NCBI GenBank assembly: GCA_019400425.1
Contig: JAFREE010000014.1
Span: 186,001 to 250,000, forward strand
Source: Hymenochaete sp. R1
Lineage: Eukaryota; Basidiomycota; Agaricomycetes; Hymenochaetales; Hymenochaetaceae
Length of the DNA: 64,000 nucleotides
Reading direction: 5' to 3'
In this document: positions 24,780-35,065 of the stretch, in pieces
Layout of the letters: each line of letters starts with the position of its first letter
Position numbering within the stretch: position 1 is the first letter of the stretch
The notes under the pieces: generated by a model
Told to the model about the DNA's origin: nothing
The model's input: the letters and a program-made list of their open reading frames with translations, nothing else
The model's database searches: none
Program-made: the position numbers and the translations under genes

Positions 24780-25424
24780 CTATCATGCGCCCCCTTTTTA
24801 AACCGCCCCCTTCTTAAACTTTTCGCCCCCCAGCCCTTTCCCGGTAACAAACGTAGCTTCAAAAAATTCATACGTATAAACAACTTTGAATGAATGTGAA
24901 TTGCGCAAAAATAATGATAAAAATTGAATCCGAATGAGAGAAATGGTGCATATAAGCACTTTAAAACAGGGGGGAATTCTTTCGGAACACTTAGAGGGTG
25001 TAAAACTGAGTATTTTCCCCCGAAAACTCCACTGCATATAGATATAGTGCACATTCACCTACCATGTTCACCCGAGGCTGTCATATTCAGTTGGTGAATT
25101 GGAATCGTGAAGAGGAGGATTGGAGGGAAGAGGAGAGTGACAGTTGTTCCGATTTGCCGATCCCGTGACATTTTCCTCTCCTGCAACTTCGTGCTGTTCC
25201 CTGAAGTTTCCGCTGTGACCCGGTGTGACCCATAGTTTAAACACCCTCCCATTTCTCCCCCGCCGATTTCCTCAATATTTTCTCTTACAAAAAAATCTGA
25301 TCTTTTTTCATAGCCTAGATACACTTGTAAAGAACGCTCAGGAAAAAAACTGGAGGGATCTGTCGAGCGAAGGAGTAGTGGGAGGCAAGGGGGGGAAAAA
25401 GTTTAAAGAGGGGGCGCATGATAG
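24780..25424. mobile_element. MITE, Tc1/mariner-like (TA target duplication)
   Basis: Non-coding 645-bp element. Its termini are an inverted repeat beginning CTATCATGCGCCCCC (left 24780-24794; right the exact reverse complement at 25410-25424), continuing imperfectly with TTTAAAC. It is flanked by TA on both sides (24778-24779 and 25425-25426). The left end carries an extra internal copy of the CGCCCCC-TTNTTAAAC block (24788-24803 and 24804-24818). The inside has no transposase frame. TIR plus TA duplication points to mobilisation by a Tc1/mariner-type transposase elsewhere in the genome. It sits between PIG-V and the cyclase gene, with its right end 145 bases from the cyclase ATG, so it may supply promoter sequence. 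Confidence 0.8.
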
Positions 25425-25570
25425 TATCAATACCAATACCTTGGATTAGCTCGTGCGTGTGTGAATCCGCGATTATATATCCTCCTGGAATCGAAAGTCA
25501 TATAGAATGGCTGCGGTCGCTAGCATTGCCTGAACGACTCTCAACCTTCGTCTCACGCCTTCACGTCGAG

Positions 25571-27413
25571 ATGTCGGTCGATAAACAGTGGGATAATCTG
25601 CCTTCATTCGATGACTTGCCAAGCTTCAAACACCTTTCTGGCTGTGCTTGGGATGTCTGGGGGAAAGGTGACGAGCTCGGGACTGTGAATTTACTTACAA
25701 GAGACGTTGTGAAGGAAGCCGCGAAGGAGATCAGGCAAGTTTTTATGAGCTTATTCGAATTAAATAATGGGGCTAAGCTCTAATATTTCAGAACAGGGAA
25801 GTCAGTCAGCCTGAACTGGTGAGTGAACATATCGTCCCAAGGAGCCCAGAGCCTTTCAAACTCTATCGTGCCTCTTAAGGCCAATCCAGTTTCCTGAGAA
25901 GGTACGATGACTTTGACGCGGGCCCATTTCTTTATGTTCTGAACCCATCAATCGCACCAGCCAGTTTTCAAGCGTAAACCTCCCCGTGTTGAGACGATAA
26001 AACGCACTCCAGACACTCGATCTCGCGACGATGAGATTCATATGGTAAGTAATAGTATTCTAAAGTATGATTCTGGAAGCTGACTGGAATGAAGAATACA
26101 CAATCTGGGAGTCAATGGGACGGCTTGAAACATTGTGGTGTCAATGTTGAAGGCCGCGGAGTCTATTATCAGAAGTGTGTTTTTCCCCTCTTACTCGTAA
26201 ATTTTATCTCGCTCATACTGTGACGATGCCTCTTCCAGCACAGAGAGTGCAGATATCAAGGGCGGTCAACTGATAATACCGGATCCGACAAACATTGACA
26301 AAGGCCTAATCAAGCTTGGAGTTCACAGTGAGCATGTTTCTCTCCGTTCATACATTATACCATAACTCGGTCTAACGTTACCTTTCAAGACTGGGCTCAA
26401 CACGGGATAAGCGGCAGAGGTGTACTTCTTGACCTCGTTCGCTACTTCACTCGGGATGGCCAAGCACTCTCTTACGACCCATGGACATCGCATGGGATTA
26501 CTGTATCTGATTTAGAAAGCTGTGCGAAGGCTCAAGGCGTCACCTTCCGGAAGGCGGATATCCTCCTTATTCGCGCCGGCTTTACTAAGAAGTACTATGA
26601 GTGCAGTCCGGAAGAGAAAGACTCGCTGTCGGAACGCGCTGAGACTTTGTGAGTAGTGCTTGCAAGTCTTGAAAAAAGGTTTTTACTCTGACTACGGATA
26701 TATCAATTTGCAGCGGTGGTATCGAACAATCGGAGGCGATGAAGCGATTTTTATGGTGAATACATTCGTCGTCTTTCATTCATGTTGTAGCTCCTACTTA
26801 GCAAATCGTATTCAAAAAGGAACAACCACTTCGCAGCTGTTGCTTCTGATCAGCCTGCTCTTGAGGTACAGATCTCGCCTACCATGTAACCATTAGCTGA
26901 TGTTTACTCATAGCGGTGGCCAGCCGCTGAAGGACAGATTCTTATGCATCAAGTATGTCGGCGTTGCCTTTGAAATGTTACTGCGTGACCGGCCTACTAA
27001 CGAGTTTCTCCCAGACCATCTTAGGGTACGACATAATTTTAATGTGTGAATAAGTGCTGACATGATACAACTCGAAGACTATGGGGCATGCCGATGGGTG
27101 AGCACTACTTTTGTCGACATTTTTTTTTGGTTGCATACTCACTTTGAGTATATCAATTAAGGCGAATTCTTTGACCTTGAAAGACTTTCAGAGGTTTGCG
27201 CGGGAACTGGGCGGTATATTTTCTTTTTTAACTCCTTACCATTGAACATGTAAGCCGAAGAAGTCATTTTGTCAACATAAAAGTCTCCTTACCCCAGTTT
27301 GTTCTTCCAGCCTTGGAGGAGTGGCAAGCCCACCCAATGCAGCAGTACGCATCTTCCATTCATCTGTGTTGCTTTATTCTGTCTCAACTCTTTGTATCCA
27401 GGCTTACTTCTAA
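25571..27413 (+). CDS. Cyclase-family metal hydrolase (kynurenine-formamidase-like, PF04199 type)
   Basis: Fifteen exons, 338 residues: 25571-25734, 25792-25818, 25880-25901, 25961-26044, 26095-26174, 26239-26327, 26390-26648, 26714-26755, 26820-26865, 26914-26952, 27015-27025, 27078-27097, 27162-27249, 27311-27344, 27402-27413; phases all close. Landmarks: CAWDVWGKGDELGTVNLLT, MNTQSGSQWDGLKH (in place of the bacterial HxGTHxDxxxH metal site), HNWAQHGISGRGVLLDL, ADILLIRAGF, FAAVASDQPALERWP, MHQTILGLWGMPMGEFFDLE, GGVASPPNAA. The Q-x-x-x-WDG-x-x-H form is what fungal members show. The substrate is unknown; the family hydrolyses N-formyl or cyclic amides. The first intron (25735-25791) begins GCAAGT after AG, a GC-AG intron, and one exon is only 11 bases. 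A decayed second copy lies at 34498-35065. Confidence 0.85.
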
Positions 27414-28112
27414 GATCTTGAACGGGAAAAAATCCCAGCTTTTCATCGAAGGCGGATCAATTAGTAATTTACTCAGAGAATGGAGGGCGGTGTGGTCCTT
27501 TTGGTCTAATATCGCGAAAGTATATAGGTGAAATGAACGGAATTCGTATTACTTCTGAGAGGATAGAAAACCCGTCGTGATGCACGTTTTACGGTTTTGC
27601 CTTGTAATTACTTATGAGATGGATTTTGCTCGTACTGAATGGATGGCGCCAGTACCAAAATACTGTATAAAGGCAGTCACATAGAAAAATCCATGGTCCC
27701 AGAATCTGGCAGACAAAGATTGATAAAGACCTGTTCAGGTTGCGTGCATTTCCGGCCAACGCCGTGTTCTAGCTTTTCGCATCACAATGGAAGGAAGGAA
27801 ACCCGGACACCGGCAATATCCTACCACAAAAAAATAGATAAATCACAAAAATATTCATGCGTATATGTATACCTTCAAAATCTAACTGTATGCGAATTTT
27901 TTGAACAAATCAACAAGAATTGCGCGGTTTACATGGCACCGAATGCGAAAATTGGGTATTTGAAGACTCATCTGCACCTTTCGAAAGCTTACACAGAACA
28001 AAGTTCTTAAACTTTCTGCGCAAAATTAACTTCGACTGAAAGCTTAGAGGCAAGAACATCTACTGTATTGAAAAAAACGCAAAACTTTTCGAGTTAGTTC
28101 AACGTACAGGAG
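27414..28112. other. Intergenic region
   Basis: About 700 AT-rich bases between the cyclase stop and the left end of inverted-repeat arm A. An open frame at 27639-28010 (123 codons) has no recognisable motif or family resemblance and is not called. Homology to arm B stops near 28113 (TCTAGTCGAACC). Confidence 0.4.
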
Positions 28113-28300
28113 TATCTAGTCGAACCTGAGCAATAAAAGGGCTGTGATGTATCGATCGTGAGTGGTACGCCGGCGTGAGCCTCCCTCCGCTTTTCTCCAA
28201 CGAATCGGATTATACCGAGTTCACATACGTAGCCAGATGTCCCATGAGGGCAGCGTCCCTGACATCCACACTTCATACCCCCCAAAATTGTCATGATCAA
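28094..28300 (-). CDS. Short conserved frame, unknown product (arm A)
   Basis: A 68-codon frame beginning MIMTILGGMKCG with CPHGTSGYVCELG and a basic stretch FVGEKRREAH. The same frame is intact in arm B (39064-39255), with two silent changes among six or so. It lies divergently upstream of the acidic-protein gene. It might be one exon of a larger gene or a non-coding promoter segment that happens to be open; I do not recognise it. Confidence 0.3.
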   Translation of the reverse strand: MIMTILGGMKCGCQGRCPHGTSGYVCELGIIRFVGEKRREAHAGVPLTIDTSQPFYCSGSTRYSCTLN

Positions 28301-28556
28301 TCACCATCTCCTACAAGAATTCAGTCTTGAATCATCAGCATTAGCGTGATTCTTGAAATCATTACCTCAGGCCTTTCCAATAGAAAGTCAAGGCGATGCC
28401 CTGGGATTGCAACCACGTTTGTGGTTCCTTAACCCTTACTCGGCAAATAAAACGATCGTTTATTCGGAACAAAATAGCAAGAGGCCGTAAAAATTGGAAG
28501 GCCACATGCTTACGTCGACTAGTAATAGGAGCGTCATCATTGGGTCCGCTTGACAA

Positions 28557-28574
28557 CGCACAAAGGAAGAAGCA
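28557..28574 (+). promoter_or_regulatory. Conserved upstream element of the acidic-protein family, copy A
   Basis: CGCACAAAGGAAGAAGCA, 212 bases before the ATG of the acidic-protein gene. The identical 18-mer (as its complement on plus) precedes the copies at 38555 and 42851, and a 13-base core precedes the copy at 44340, always in the same orientation to the gene and 165-215 bases upstream. Conservation beyond the diverged flanks suggests a binding site or transcription-start feature. Confidence 0.55.
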
Positions 28575-28785
28575 TTAGCACAATGAAGCTTGGGGCGGGC
28601 TTACTCTATTCGTTGAAAATTTCTTGTATTCTCCGCCCCATACTGCCTGAAAATAGGAAACAATGGGCGTCGCTAGTCGTAACACGAGGCACTCGGGATA
28701 AAAGGACGGTCAACCCAAGTTACAAGCACACCCCTTGAACAAGTAACCCCCCTTCGTCAAGTAGTACCTCAACCACGATCATCAC

Positions 28786-29619
28786 ATGTACATTCTCATC
28801 GTGCGTGACAACATCGGTCCTCCCGACGCTGAGGGTATCATGCCCTATAATCCAGACATCGTGCTGGACACAACACCCACTGCGCCGATAGACTTGGAAG
28901 CCAATGGCGTGGTCTTATCTGACGAAGCGACGGACCAAGAGCCAGAGCAACAAGATTTGGCCGAACACCACTCAGATAACTCGTGCTGTTCGGACTGTTA
29001 CTCATTTACTTGCGACTGCTCGGATTGGTCCGAGTCACCGAGCCAGTCCTCCTTGCCCAGTGTTCCGGGCCAGTCCTTCTCACCAACCCCACCGTCCTCC
29101 CCTCAGGCCTCTCCATTGATGTTGGACTATATTTGGCCGATCACATCGACAAATTCTATAGCATATTCGGATGTTCAAAGCTGGGATGATGAGTCCGACT
29201 ATGATGAGGACTCTGACGATGGCGAAGGGCCAGTTCAGGAATTCCCTGAACAACCATCCAATATAAGAGGAGATGCACCGGCATCTCCACACAGTACGGA
29301 AGACACCTGGGACACCGCCAGCTATACGTCGGAGGATGACCAGGGATCCTTCTATGACACCGACGATGAGTCGTACGGGAGCGAATTCGAGGCGGATTTC
29401 CAATCCACCGTAAGTAATGGCGCACCTTCTTCAATGTTCCATCTACTAACCCATGCTCTCCAATCCCTCTAGTCTAGCCTATTCGAAAGGGAGTACGAAG
29501 CTGCTCATATGCTACTCCAGCTACGCGAGTGGGTCGCCGTTCAGGCATTGCTCGAAATGAGGAACCTTCGCACCGTGGATGCCGCCCAGGCGTTGATTCA
29601 GTTTTCCTTGACTTCCTAA
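28786..29619 (+). CDS. Acidic Cys-cluster protein, unknown family (copy A)
   Basis: Two exons, 28786-29409 and 29473-29619 (intron GTAAGT..TAG, 63 bases), 256 residues. I do not recognise the family. The N-terminus MYILIVRDNIGPPDAEG is conserved in copy B. Near residues 68-82 is a Cys cluster (CCSDCYSFTCDCSDW). A Ser/Pro-rich stretch follows, then strongly acidic tracts (DDESDYDEDSDDGEG; SEDDQGSFYDTDDES), and a C-terminal amphipathic helix encoded by exon 2 (REYEAAHMLLQLREWVAVQALLEM). No signal peptide or membrane helix. Copy B (37716-38555) is nearly identical; 42177-42851 and 43668-44340 are divergent relatives sharing the intron position and the DAPASP motif. Acidic tail plus helix would suit a nuclear interaction protein, but that is speculation. 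Confidence 0.7.
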
Positions 29620-30408
29620 GGAAAACGTACGTCGATATATGATTATTTCGTATGCACGCTTTCATCCTGATACCCTTTCTTATAGGCCTGGCGTTATCGC
29701 TATCTGCAGTATCGTCTATCGGTGTTCCAGTTGGCGGATTATGATTGAAAAGCATGTTGTATGTGATATATAAATTCTGTTAAACGCGACTGCCTGTAGA
29801 AAAAAAAGTCTGTTACTTCTTCTCCACATTGTATACTAAAAAAAAGTCGACGTACGGTGATTATCTCGCACGGTTGCCGATAGCGTAGCATTATGTTCAA
29901 TTTTATAGTCCTCTTGTATGCTATTCGTTGCGAGCTTATCCAGTGCCAAACAAGATCATGTGTGTGCACCGGATATTTGAGACATAAACCACAAGATGCT
30001 CCATCTCTGAAATGCATTGCTGCTAATGATAATGCACCTATCGGAACATGAACAACTAAGTAAACAATAAATCTCAAGTCACGTACCGTGAGTCCACCAC
30101 ATATCTTAGTCGCAAGAAATGTTCCTCCCGCCGCATACATGCAAGGCAGAGAAGCCGTATGCGCCCTGCGACATAGTCTACGCCAACATGGACCAAAACC
30201 TATGGCAATCGAGGACGGACTTCGACGAAGAGTATCTTCTGATAGGTAGTATAGTGCAAGATAAGTTCACTGGATAATGATGAGTACGTTGGAACGAATG
30301 GATATACACAAACTCACGTACCATTTGCTCGTTTTATAACATACAAGCAACCCTTTTTCTTGCCTCAACGTCATTGAATATCCTGTAGGCATTGCAAGCC
30401 CCTTCCAT

Positions 30409-30747
30409 ATGGCAGAGTTCTTTCCAGTCGTGTCTCCTGCCGACCACGAGTTTTTTTACGGGAGTAGTCGACTTGAGGTGGCTTTATCAGCCAAAATCGA
30501 GCGGATTGATCACTTATCAGAAGCTCAGGGAGGAAGTACAAGCCACCTCTACGACCGAGCGATGCGAGCATGCTGGATGTCCTTAGCGGAACACGCTTGG
30601 GAGCCTACACGTATATACGCATACAGTACGAATGGGACCTCTCAACTGGATCACAAAATAGGCCTTTTTCGCTCCTTCTGTGCTCCTGAAAGACTGTTGC
30701 AAAGCCTAAGGCCGATATCAGTGGATTCTTCCAAGTTTCCCTTGTAA
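30409..30747 (+). CDS. Small conserved protein of the repeat unit, unknown (copy A)
   Basis: 112 codons starting MAEFFPVVSPADHE, with EAQGGSTS, DRAMRACWMSLAEHAWEPTRIYA and NGTSQLDHKIG. The counterpart in arm B (36613-36930) keeps the frame through in-frame insertions of one and five codons and many silent changes. Upstream of the ATG the two arms differ by single-base indels. That contrast supports this ATG as a true start. The two copies have different C-termini after DHKIG. It may be one exon of a longer gene. No family recognised. Confidence 0.5.
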   Translation: MAEFFPVVSPADHEFFYGSSRLEVALSAKIERIDHLSEAQGGSTSHLYDRAMRACWMSLAEHAWEPTRIYAYSTNGTSQLDHKIGLFRSFCAPERLLQSLRPISVDSSKFPL

Positions 30748-30889
30748 AGCGGTCACATACCATTCTTTCCATTTATTGGACTCTCTGAAGTTAACTCGAG
30801 ATTGGTTAGTTCTCCTACGACCCACACGTTTCCCAAGAACAGGGCTAGGTAAGTTAGCGAAAGAGGAGGGGACAGGAAAGGTTACATTG

Positions 30890-31140
30890 ATCAAGATTCT
30901 GGTCGCTTGAAGCGATCCCTTCTCCAAAGCGCCGGAGTGCTCGATACAGTATGGCCGGTGTCGAGCACTGCCATGACTTTATCGCTCTGGACGGTGTCAA
31001 TGTGCTTTGACATGGGTACTGTTACTTTCAAGAGGAGAACGAGCAAAGTCGTAAACAGCAAGGCAAACATGAAATCGATGAAGAAAATTGACGCATGAAC
31101 CAGTCGATGATGTCGATCGTGATGCGCATTCGAATCTCAG
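30890..31140. repeat. Diverged duplicated block T (with 40720-40975)
   Basis: The reverse complement of this block aligns with 40720-40975, sharing GGCTTTGGAGAAGGGATCG and a following TCTTGATCAA-like word, plus a MRITIDIID / MCITIIDTID start. On the minus strand one frame encodes a hydrophobic stretch (FMFALLFTTLLVLLLKV), but neither copy gives a convincing whole gene. Probably remnants of a small membrane-protein gene. It lies just upstream of the OsmC homologue in both places. Confidence 0.45.
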
Positions 31141-31241
31141 TCCGGGTCGAGTTGACGAACACCGAGCTTGACTCTCGCCATTCAATCCTTCCATCCGACT
31201 GACTTGAACTATAGCACGCTCAGTCGGTCGGTCAATAACGC

Positions 31242-31964
31242 ATGGTTCACTGCTCATACAATTCCTGCGCACCACTTCGCGTAACATTACAAAGCCAGCA
31301 TGGTTCCACTCTCAGCGCCGTACGCTCATTCGCCTCGCAGATGCCAAGATACAGTCCTATCACTCTTTTTAATTCCCAACGATTGTTTTCGAGGTGCACA
31401 TTGATATTTTGCGAATAGTACACTGCAAGGGCAGTCGCAGAAGGTGCGGGCAGGAATGGGCATGTCAAGTCTCTCGAGAACACCGCGGCTCCTCTCGACC
31501 TCAAACTCGCTACGCCAAAAGCGTTGGGTGGAACTGGTGAGGGACATAACCCCGAGCAACTCTTTGCACTAGGATACGCCTGTAGGTCACTCATATCAAA
31601 TAGTAACAGATGGGCTGTTTTATTAAATGCACATTACTTCTCTTACGGTCTATAGCTTGCTTCCTCGGCGCGCTTCAAGCTGTAGCTAAAAAGGCAGCCA
31701 AACGTGACGCAGCAGCTAAAGCTAAGATCCATACGGAAGTACACATCGGTACGCCTGAAGGATCAGAGGGACTTACTGTGAATGCGGGTCTCGAGGTCGA
31801 GGGTGTACAGGATGACAAGCTGATCCAGCAGGCGCACGAGGTGAGTGAATGGTTTATTTGATTTTCTTTTGATGCAGTAAGCTGAATTCCTGTTCATAAC
31901 CCAGTTTTGCCCGTACAGCCGAATCTTGAAGCACGGTGCAGTAGTGACCGTCTCCAAAGCCTAA
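31242..31964 (+). CDS. OsmC/Ohr-family peroxide-resistance protein
   Basis: Exons 31242-31319, 31419-31581, 31656-31840, 31905-31964; 161 residues. Landmarks: YTARAVAEGAGRNGHVKS, PLDLKLATPKALGG, NPEQLFALGYASCFLGAL with the first catalytic Cys, IHTEVHIG, GLTVNAGLEVEG, and EFCPYSRILKHG with the second Cys. This is the organic hydroperoxide resistance pattern: a thiol peroxidase that reduces lipid and other organic peroxides using the Cys pair. The first exon is the least certain; the N-terminal 26 residues (basic, Ser-rich) would suit a mitochondrial presequence, as in many fungal Ohr proteins. A decayed copy with stop codons is at 39902-40450 and a third tail remnant at 36021-36065. Confidence 0.85.
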
Positions 31965-32070
31965 CTTTACTTGCAGATAGGTCTAAAGAGTTGCATTGGG
32001 ACGACTCGATTTGGAAAAAAAAACCAATATATTATGTGTTGCGAAAGCAACCTGTATTTACAAAATCCTA

Positions 32071-32593
32071 TCAGGACGCACGCTGACCGTTCTGAGGAAC
32101 AAGAATCGTACGGAGCGCAGTCTTCGTCCAAGACACGTTTACTTCTTGGGCAGATACGAAAGCCGCGATTAATTGACTTCTGAATTCAGGTCTAAGTGTA
32201 ACATCCTTCACGAACATCTCACCCAACGACGGAATTACAGTCTTGCCCGAGTCTGGGCTGGTTTCGTAATGGGACACCATTGCTGGAGTTGTGACGCGCA
32301 AGCTACCTCGTCTCTGCGTCTTCCATTTGACGGTTGAATGGGATATACCAATACGTGGAAATCCAACGGTACGCGAACGTGGTAGAAAAACCCGTGCGTA
32401 CGACTTCGGTGATGACCGTGACTTCATCATCAACTTTTGAGTTGGGAGGCAGCTTAAGAAGGTCGAGAGCTGATGCGGTAGAAGATCTCGAATTAATTGC
32501 TAGCTGCGCACAAATGTACACATTTACGTAATCAGCAAGTATTGTGGCGGCAATAATATAGTTTGTCGATTTTGATGACATAAATCTTATCAA
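32071..32593 (-). CDS. Hypothetical gene X, convergent to OsmC; probably frame-broken
   Basis: Two overlapping frames on the minus strand: 32593-32303 (ASALDLLKLPPNSKVDDE, FAYRWISTYWYIPFN) and 32433-32071 (SPDSGKTVIPSLGEMF, LRPEFRSQLIAAFVSAQ). No intron of acceptable size joins them, so a frameshift is likely, or a splice I could not find. The same sequence occurs at 39290-39800, where GAA in the first frame is TAA, and in part at 35700-35850. In all three places it lies tail to tail with an OsmC tail. I do not recognise the protein. Confidence 0.35.
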
Positions 32594-32896
32594 GCTTGCT
32601 CAGCTTCGAAGCAAAATATCAGATTGTGACTCAGCTCGCGCACCTTCACTCAAGTTGACGAGGCGGACTACTGTGACTATCCTCCAGACTTATCTTCGAC
32701 TCAAGGGCTACAGGCTCAAGACTTTTGGCATAACCTGAAAAGTTACTGAGTAGTAAGTACCGACAAAATGAAAGAGTTTTCTTCCGGCGGTCGGGTATCG
32801 GGCATGACCAAATATAGCCGAAGGCAGAGGGACTCAAAAGGACTCAGACAACTCACGCTGCGATTGATCATGCTCTTTATCACATCACCATATACA

Positions 32897-32930
32897 TGAC
32901 TAAGTCTCTTCGTTTCGCTGCATATAAAAG
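32897..32930 (+). promoter_or_regulatory. AP-1-type site and TATA box of the old yellow enzyme gene
   Basis: TGACTAA at 32897-32903 is the classical AP-1/Yap1-type element. TATAAAAG at 32923-32930 follows 19 bases later, about 100 bases before the ATG at 33032. Yap1-type factors induce old yellow enzymes under oxidative and electrophile stress in other fungi; control of this gene by such a factor is inference. Confidence 0.55.
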
Positions 32931-33031
32931 ACTATTCGTTACAATGCTCAATCCAACATCAACATCCTCCGAGAGAAATCAAGTTTCTCCCTTCAGTCTA
33001 CACCCCGAATCTTGAGCTTTCCGTCTTTACG

Positions 33032-34380
33032 ATGTCAAACGCAAATGCAAAACTATTCCAGCCTATCCGGGTCGGAAAAATGCAGCTGTCTCATCGTGTT
33101 GTTCTTGCGCCATTGACACGTTTTAGAGCGACGGACAGCCATGTACCAACAGATATAATGATTGATTACTATGCTCAGCGTGCAAGCACTCCCGGCACCT
33201 TGCTCATCTCCGAGGCGACGTTTGTCTCACCCCAGGCTGGTGGATACAATAATGCCCCGGGGATCTGGAGTGACGAGCAGGTTGAAGCGTGGAAGAAGGT
33301 TCGCCTGAATACTTTGCATGGTATTCCTTCGTATAATTAATGACTTCATGGCAGGTGACGGACGCGGTTCACGCTCAGGGATCCTACATCTTCATGCAGC
33401 TCTGGCATCTTGGTCGCACAGCAGACGCTTCAATACTTGGCAAACCCGATTCACCGGAGAACCCAGGAGGACCCTACAAGCCTGTTGGGCCGTCCAACAT
33501 ACCACTTCCAGAAAAACCAGACAGTCCCGTGCACGCCTTGACGCACGAAGAGGTCATCCAGACTATTGAGGATCACAGGAAGGCTGCCTACAACGCCGTA
33601 CACAGAGCCGGTTTTGATGGCGTAGAAGTGCATGGTGCCCATGGATACCTTATCGATCAGTTTTTGCAAGATACGTCGAATCAGCGCACAGACGAGTGGG
33701 GTGGAAGTATTGCGAAACGGAGTCGGTTCGGGTTGGAACTTATGAAGGCCGTCGTCGAAGCTGTTGGAGAGGAGAAGGCCTCGATACGTCTGAGCCCCTT
33801 CAATGCTATTCAAGGTGCGTATTTTTCGGTCGATAATTTCTTGTCTGTTAATTAAGCTTGACCTCCAAGGTATGCACATGAAGCATCCCCAACCTCAGTT
33901 TGCCCACTTTGTCAGTCTTCTCCGCGAGGCTTACCCTCGACTGGCATACCTTCACGTCGTCGAGCCACGTATGTCGGGTGTCTTTGAGAGAGAGGTTTTA
34001 GATTGGGAATCAAACGACTTCTTGCGTGCTCTGTGGAAGGGTCCAGAAAGCGAGGCGAATGGCTCTGTGTTCCTCAGTGCTGGGGGCTATACGATCAATT
34101 CAGCGGTACAAGATGCGGACTCCAAGGGGGATCTTATAGTATTCGGGCGAGCCTATATCCCAAATGTATGTTTATCAGCTGAAGAAATCCTCAAACTCAC
34201 GCTCATTTCTTGTCACTGTAGCCCGACCTCCCCGCTCGACTCAAGAAGGGTTTACCTCTCACGCCATACGATCGTAACACATTTTACTCGGCGAAGGTAT
34301 CTGAAGGTTACAGCGATTATGCGTTCGCTGATGCCGACTCTGAGGCTCACTATAAGGCGAACAGGAAGTCATCGTTGTGA
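33032..34380 (+). CDS. Old yellow enzyme (FMN-dependent ene-reductase)
   Basis: Exons 33032-33298, 33355-33814, 33870-34165, 34222-34380; 393 residues, normal size. TIM-barrel landmarks: LFQPIRVGKMQLSHRVVLAPLTRFRA with the flavin-contacting Thr, LISEATFVSPQAGG, IFMQLWHLGR, FDGVEVHGAHGYLIDQF with the His/His substrate-binding pair and catalytic Tyr (as in plant OPR and bacterial reductases rather than His/Asn), SNQRTDEWGGS, SIRLSPF, FLSAGGY, DLIVFGRAYIPNPDLPARL. The enzyme uses NADPH to reduce activated C=C bonds of enals, enones and related electrophiles. C-terminus ends SDYAFADADSEAHYK. Intact, with a stress-type promoter (32897-32930), near the OsmC gene. Cytosolic. Confidence 0.95.
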
Positions 34381-34497
34381 GGGAAAGGCCAAGGTAGTGA
34401 TGCTTCGGTTTATTTTCGCTTTGGAATAGATTTGGTATGTATCTTTAGAGTGCGCACGATTGCTATCTGTTTATGGATGCTATGTACGATTGATGTT

Positions 34498-35065
34498 GGC
34501 GTTCACAACGAGCGTGTTTGCTGTATATTTACCTTGAAAGACTGAGCACAACACTGTATCAGCGGCAGAGGAGTTCCTGACCCTGTTCGCCACGACATTC
34601 GAGGTGGCCAAGTGCTTCCTTACGACCCACGGACACCGCAATGGAATCGGATTTGGGAGCGTGCGCTCGGGTTCAAGGCGTCACCCTTTGGGAAGTCGAT
34701 ATCTGTGCCGGATTTATCAAATCGAAAAGTACTACGAATACGGTCCGGAGGAGAAACACTCGTTGCCGCAATGCGCTCGGATTTTGTGAGTAACACCTAC
34801 AACTCTTATAAAAAGCTTCATACTCTAACTTCGAAGATATTATTTGTTAGCTTTTGTATCGAACCATCTGAAGAGATGAACCAGTTCATGTGGTAAATAC
34901 ATCAATAACTCTTTCAGATTGCAACCGCCTCTATTTATCAATCTCTCAAGGAACAACTTCTTTGCAGGTGTTGTATCTAGTCAGCAAAGGTATACACCTT
35001 AAACTCCTTGCGACTACCATCTAACGTCTATATTGAAGCGACGGCCAACAGCAGCAGAACAGATA
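34498..35065 (+). pseudogene. Decayed fragment of the cyclase-family gene
   Basis: Corresponds to exons 6-10 of the gene at 25571-27413, in the same order and orientation. Recognisable pieces are the counterparts of GVHN, ISGRGV, the GGCCAAG-TACGACCCA block, CAAGGCGTCACC, and at the end GGAACAAC-TTTGCAGGTGTTG and GCGACGGCCAACAGCAGC for RWPAAE. Reading frame is lost several times (the DWAQHG exon start has TGA), and flanking exons are absent. It lies 120 bases after the old yellow enzyme stop, so it marks an old duplication of a cyclase-containing segment. Confidence 0.8.

Larger units (their letters stand above)
28113..30715 (+). repeat. Inverted repeat arm A (~2.6 kb)
   Basis: This segment is repeated in reverse orientation at 36625-39253. 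Identity by eye is highest (about 95%) over the acidic-protein gene and its upstream region, and falls to roughly 80-85% toward 30.4-30.7 kb. The outer edge starts TCTAGTCGAACCTGAGCAAT in both arms; the inner edge fades near AAGCCTAAGG. No terminal inverted repeat or target duplication was found, and Helitron-like TC...CTRR ends are not convincing. The arm carries the acidic-protein gene, a small protein gene (30409) and an opposing short frame (28094-28300). Confidence 0.85.

Noticed and set aside
28113..30715. Arm U as a Helitron (starts TC, inner end near CTAA)
   Set aside because: The flanking bases are not A and T in both copies, no 3' hairpin is seen, and no Rep/helicase is present.
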